9,970 bases of DNA from Alphaproteobacteria bacterium (lineage in GTDB: Bacteria > Pseudomonadota > Alphaproteobacteria > ATCC43930 > CGMCC-115725), in the NCBI GenBank assembly GCA_028866355.1, contig JAGWIH010000062.1, forward strand, positions 1 to 9,970, written 5' to 3'. Of the stretch, positions 7,554-9,970 are shown in pieces. Positions within the stretch are counted from its first letter, which is position 1. Each line of letters begins with the position of its first letter. The notes under the pieces were generated by a model. It did not search any database. It was not told the DNA's origin and saw only the letters and a program-made list of their open reading frames with translations. Both the position numbers and the translations under genes were made by a program.

Positions 7554-9464
7554 ATGCAGCTCAACATCGAGACCTTCAGCAACGTCCGGGGCGGCAACGC
7601 TTTTTTCAAGGCCGTGACGCATCCGCTGGCGGCGGAAAAGGCCCACGCATTGGTCGCTCGGCTGACGCGCGTCGGCCGTGTCGCCGTCTACGATCCCGAG
7701 ATTTGCGTCGACGCGCTGGCGCAAATCTACGATCTCGCCGGCGTCAAGATCGCCGGCCTCTATGCGCAGGACGTCGCCGCGATCGGCCGCACCGCGATCG
7801 GCCAGCGTGCGCAACCGGTGACGGCGTTGAAGGAGTGCCGCGCCGACGCGGTGCTCGTCGCCGCTTTCGACGCCGAACGCACCATTGCCCATATCCGTCA
7901 CCTGCTGCCCGCCGATGCCGCGGTCGTCAGCCTCGATGAGCTGCGCCTTCCCGACGCGATGATGACCAACCGCGCGCGCTATCTCGACCCGATCAACTTC
8001 GCCACCAACTTCGTCTTCTTTCGCGACGCCGCAGGCTTGTCGACGCGACTAGTCACGGCGAACTATTGGTCGGGCTACGGCGCGCAGCGCATGAGCCTCT
8101 GGTGTTTGCTCTACGATGCGGCGGGCGCCGAAATCGCTCGATGGGAGGAGACGGTGCCGCAGAATTTCGGCTCCGTCGCGATCGACAGCCGCGAGGTGCG
8201 CCAACGCTTCGGCCTGAGCGAATTCGCCGGCCAGATTTTCGTGCATGCGATCGGCGCCGCCGGTCATGACGTGGTGAAATACGCGCTCGACGTCTACGGC
8301 GATGGCGCCGCCGAACGGAGTCTATCGTGCACGCACGACGCCAATGCCTGGCCGTCCGCGCTTTACGCCGGCCTGCCGGCGCCGGACGAAGGCGAGACCG
8401 TGACGCTTTGGGTGCAGAATTCGATGCCGTGCGCGATTCCGCCCGGAACCGTCGGCCTCAACCTGATGGGCGACGCGGCGACGACGTATCTTCCAGATCC
8501 GATTCCGCCGTTCGCCAGCCGCGCGCTCGATGTCGCGGCGGTACTGCCCAAAGCGCGCTGGCCGCAGCAGATCGAGATCCAATCCGGCAAGTACATCGTG
8601 CGGCCGCGTTACGAGGTGCGCGGGCACGGGCGCGTGCGCATCGCCCACGTCAACGTCGAGCGCTCCGACCTCAAGCCCGATCCGACGATCGCCGATCTCG
8701 GCAACCTGCTGGGCAAGGGTTATCTCCTGCCGGCACCGGTGCTACCGCGCGCGACTTGGCGCTCGCTTGCCTTGCCGACACCAATGTCGACGGCGCAACA
8801 GGATTTGCCGGTGGCGCTCGTCGTCTACGACCGCCGCGGCCATGAAGCCGCGCGGCACGATTTCGGCTGCCTGGCGCGCCGCGATTCGGTCGCAATCGAT
8901 GTCGACGCACTGCTCAACGGCACCAAGTTGCCCGACGATTACGGTCACATGGAGCTGATCTACGATTTCGCGCACGGCGGCAGCGCCGACGGCTGGCTGC
9001 ACGGCTTATTCCGCTACGAAGATCGCGCCAGCCGCCACGCCGCCGAAACCAGCTTCGGCGCGCACGTGTTCAACACGGTTTTAACCTATAAAAGCGAGCC
9101 GCAGTCCTATGCGGGCCGGCCGCCCGGCCTGTCAACCCGCCTGTTTCTCCGGCTCGGCGACGCGCCGCACGATACGCTCTGCCACCTGATCTATCCGGCA
9201 TCGACGCCGTGGCACGCCGAGAGCACAACCGATCTGATCCTGCATGACCGCACCGGCGCCGAGGTCGCGCGCGAGCGTATCGCCATTCCATGTTCGGGCT
9301 CGCGATTCTTCCGTTATCACGAACTCTTCGACGCGAAGATTCGCGAGCGCGCCGGACCGTCATCCTATATCGTCGTGCGCGACACGACCTGCCGGCTTTT
9401 CGGCTATCATGGCCTGATTGGGCGCGACGGCGCATTCAGCCTCGACCATATGTTCGGCTTCTGA
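7554..9464 (+). CDS. Uncharacterised protein: Rossmann-like N-terminus plus four tandem beta-rich modules
   Basis: I do not recognise this 636-residue protein. Residues ~30-135 alternate strands and helices (RVAVYD at 42-47, VKIAGLY at 64-70, DAVLVAAFD at 98-106, AVVSLDEL at 123-130), with a PVTALKE element at 88-94. This resembles the small Rossmann-like domains of PglD or C-methyltransferase C-terminal type, but it lacks a clear glycine loop. Residues ~150-636 hold four related modules. The clearest anchors are YDAAGAEIAR (187-196), YDRRGHEAAR (425-434) and HDRTGAEVAR (564-573); the second module is degenerate, with GDAATTYLPD at 306-315. Modules 1 and 3 align without gaps for about 45 residues (SVAID at 207 and 445). 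No signal peptide or membrane segment was seen, so it is probably cytosolic. I chose ATG 7554; TTG 7527 is an in-frame alternative adding nine residues. trxB starts one nucleotide after its stop. Confidence 0.85.
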   Translation: MQLNIETFSNVRGGNAFFKAVTHPLAAEKAHALVARLTRVGRVAVYDPEICVDALAQIYDLAGVKIAGLYAQDVAAIGRTAIGQRAQPVTALKECRADAVLVAAFDAERTIAHIRHLLPADAAVVSLDELRLPDAMMTNRARYLDPINFATNFVFFRDAAGLSTRLVTANYWSGYGAQRMSLWCLLYDAAGAEIARWEETVPQNFGSVAIDSREVRQRFGLSEFAGQIFVHAIGAAGHDVVKYALDVYGDGAAERSLSCTHDANAWPSALYAGLPAPDEGETVTLWVQNSMPCAIPPGTVGLNLMGDAATTYLPDPIPPFASRALDVAAVLPKARWPQQIEIQSGKYIVRPRYEVRGHGRVRIAHVNVERSDLKPDPTIADLGNLLGKGYLLPAPVLPRATWRSLALPTPMSTAQQDLPVALVVYDRRGHEAARHDFGCLARRDSVAIDVDALLNGTKLPDDYGHMELIYDFAHGGSADGWLHGLFRYEDRASRHAAETSFGAHVFNTVLTYKSEPQSYAGRPPGLSTRLFLRLGDAPHDTLCHLIYPASTPWHAESTTDLILHDRTGAEVARERIAIPCSGSRFFRYHELFDAKIRERAGPSSYIVVRDTTCRLFGYHGLIGRDGAFSLDHMFGF

Positions 9465-9465
9465 C

Positions 9466-9970
9466 ATGGCACAACGCCACAACACCAAGTTCCTGATCAT
9501 TGGCGCCGGACCGGCCGGATACACGGCGGCGATCTATGCCGCGCGGGCCAATCTAAAGCCGATTCTAGTGCAAGGCCTGACGCCAGGCGGCCAGCTCACC
9601 ATCACTACCGACGTCGAGAACTATCCCGGCTTCGGCAAGGCGATCCAGGGCCCTTGGCTGATGGAACAGATGCAGGAACAGGCGGCACATGTCGGCACGA
9701 CGCTGATCCAGGACATCATCGTCAAAGCCGATCTGTCGAAGCGGCCTTTCCACTGCGTTGGCGATTCGGGCGACGAATACATCGCCGAGACCATCGCCAT
9801 CTGCACCGGCGCCGAGGCGCGCTGGCTGAAGGTTCCGGGCGAAACGCTGCTGCGCGGCGCCGGCGTCTCGGCTTGCGCGACGTGCGATGGATTCTTTTTC
9901 CGCGGCAAGGAGGTCGTGGTCGTCGGCGGCGGCAACACCGCGGTCGAGGAAGCGCTTTACCTGACGCATC
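9466..9970 (+). CDS. trxB: Thioredoxin-disulfide reductase (3'-truncated by window edge)
   Basis: TrxB is the cytosolic FAD enzyme that passes electrons from NADPH to thioredoxin. The first 168 residues of about 320 are present. The N-terminal FAD domain has GAGPAG at 13-18 and GGQL at 41-44. The central domain has the redox pair CATC (C137 and C140), followed by DGFFFRGK, and begins the NADPH-binding site with GGGNTA at 154-159, a form usual in alphaproteobacteria. No stop occurs before the window end. ATG 9466 is the natural start. It lies one base after the stop of the preceding gene (TGACATG) and has no good Shine-Dalgarno site, so translation probably depends on ribosomes finishing the upstream gene. 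That coupling ties this housekeeping gene to the uncharacterised repeat protein. Confidence 0.97.
   Translation, partial: MAQRHNTKFLIIGAGPAGYTAAIYAARANLKPILVQGLTPGGQLTITTDVENYPGFGKAIQGPWLMEQMQEQAAHVGTTLIQDIIVKADLSKRPFHCVGDSGDEYIAETIAICTGAEARWLKVPGETLLRGAGVSACATCDGFFFRGKEVVVVGGGNTAVEEALYLTH

Overview
The window reads as a GC-rich chromosomal segment of an alphaproteobacterium, most likely from the Hyphomicrobiales (Rhizobiales). The basis is the GC-rich third codon positions, the rhizobial style of the CarB, GreA, Lrp and TrxB proteins (for example GGGNTA in the TrxB NADPH site), and the order carB-greA-lrp-...-trxB, which I remember from Bradyrhizobium-like genomes. This placement is an inference. 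No mobile element, tRNA, rRNA or CRISPR array was seen, and all seven genes look intact apart from the two cut by the window edges.

Layout: (1) 1-2514, the 3' three quarters of carB (carbamoyl-phosphate synthase large subunit). (2) A 74-nt gap with a good candidate intrinsic terminator whose T-run overlaps a candidate greA promoter. (3) greA, 2589-3065. (4) An Lrp/AsnC regulator on the minus strand, 3062-3547, convergent with greA; the two stop codons share one CTAG. (5) A divergent intergenic region with an AT-rich island, then two plus-strand genes coupled by an ATGA overlap: an ELM1/GtrOC1-type putative glycosyltransferase (3695-4660) and a membrane protein with two complete PAP2 phosphatase units in tandem (4657-5952). 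(6) On the minus strand, a GT39/PMT-type integral membrane glycosyltransferase (5936-7423), convergent with and overlapping the PAP2 gene by 17 nt. (7) A 130-nt divergent gap, then a 636-residue protein of unknown function (7554-9464) made of a Rossmann-like N-terminal part and four tandem beta-rich modules. (8) The first half of trxB (9466 to the window end), one nucleotide after the preceding stop.

How it may fit together: carB, greA, lrp and trxB are housekeeping genes. The block from 3695 to 9464 looks like an accessory set lodged between lrp and trxB. A GT-B-like transferase, a double polyprenyl-phosphate/lipid phosphatase and a GT-C transferase that uses lipid-linked sugars suggest modification of an envelope glycolipid (lipid A, a hopanoid-type lipid or a polysaccharide). 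Substrates cannot be read from the sequence. The two most unusual things are the tandem PAP2 protein, whose first active site is altered (PAGD instead of PSGH), and the repeat protein whose modules recur at a 119-residue spacing and whose gene is tightly linked to trxB.
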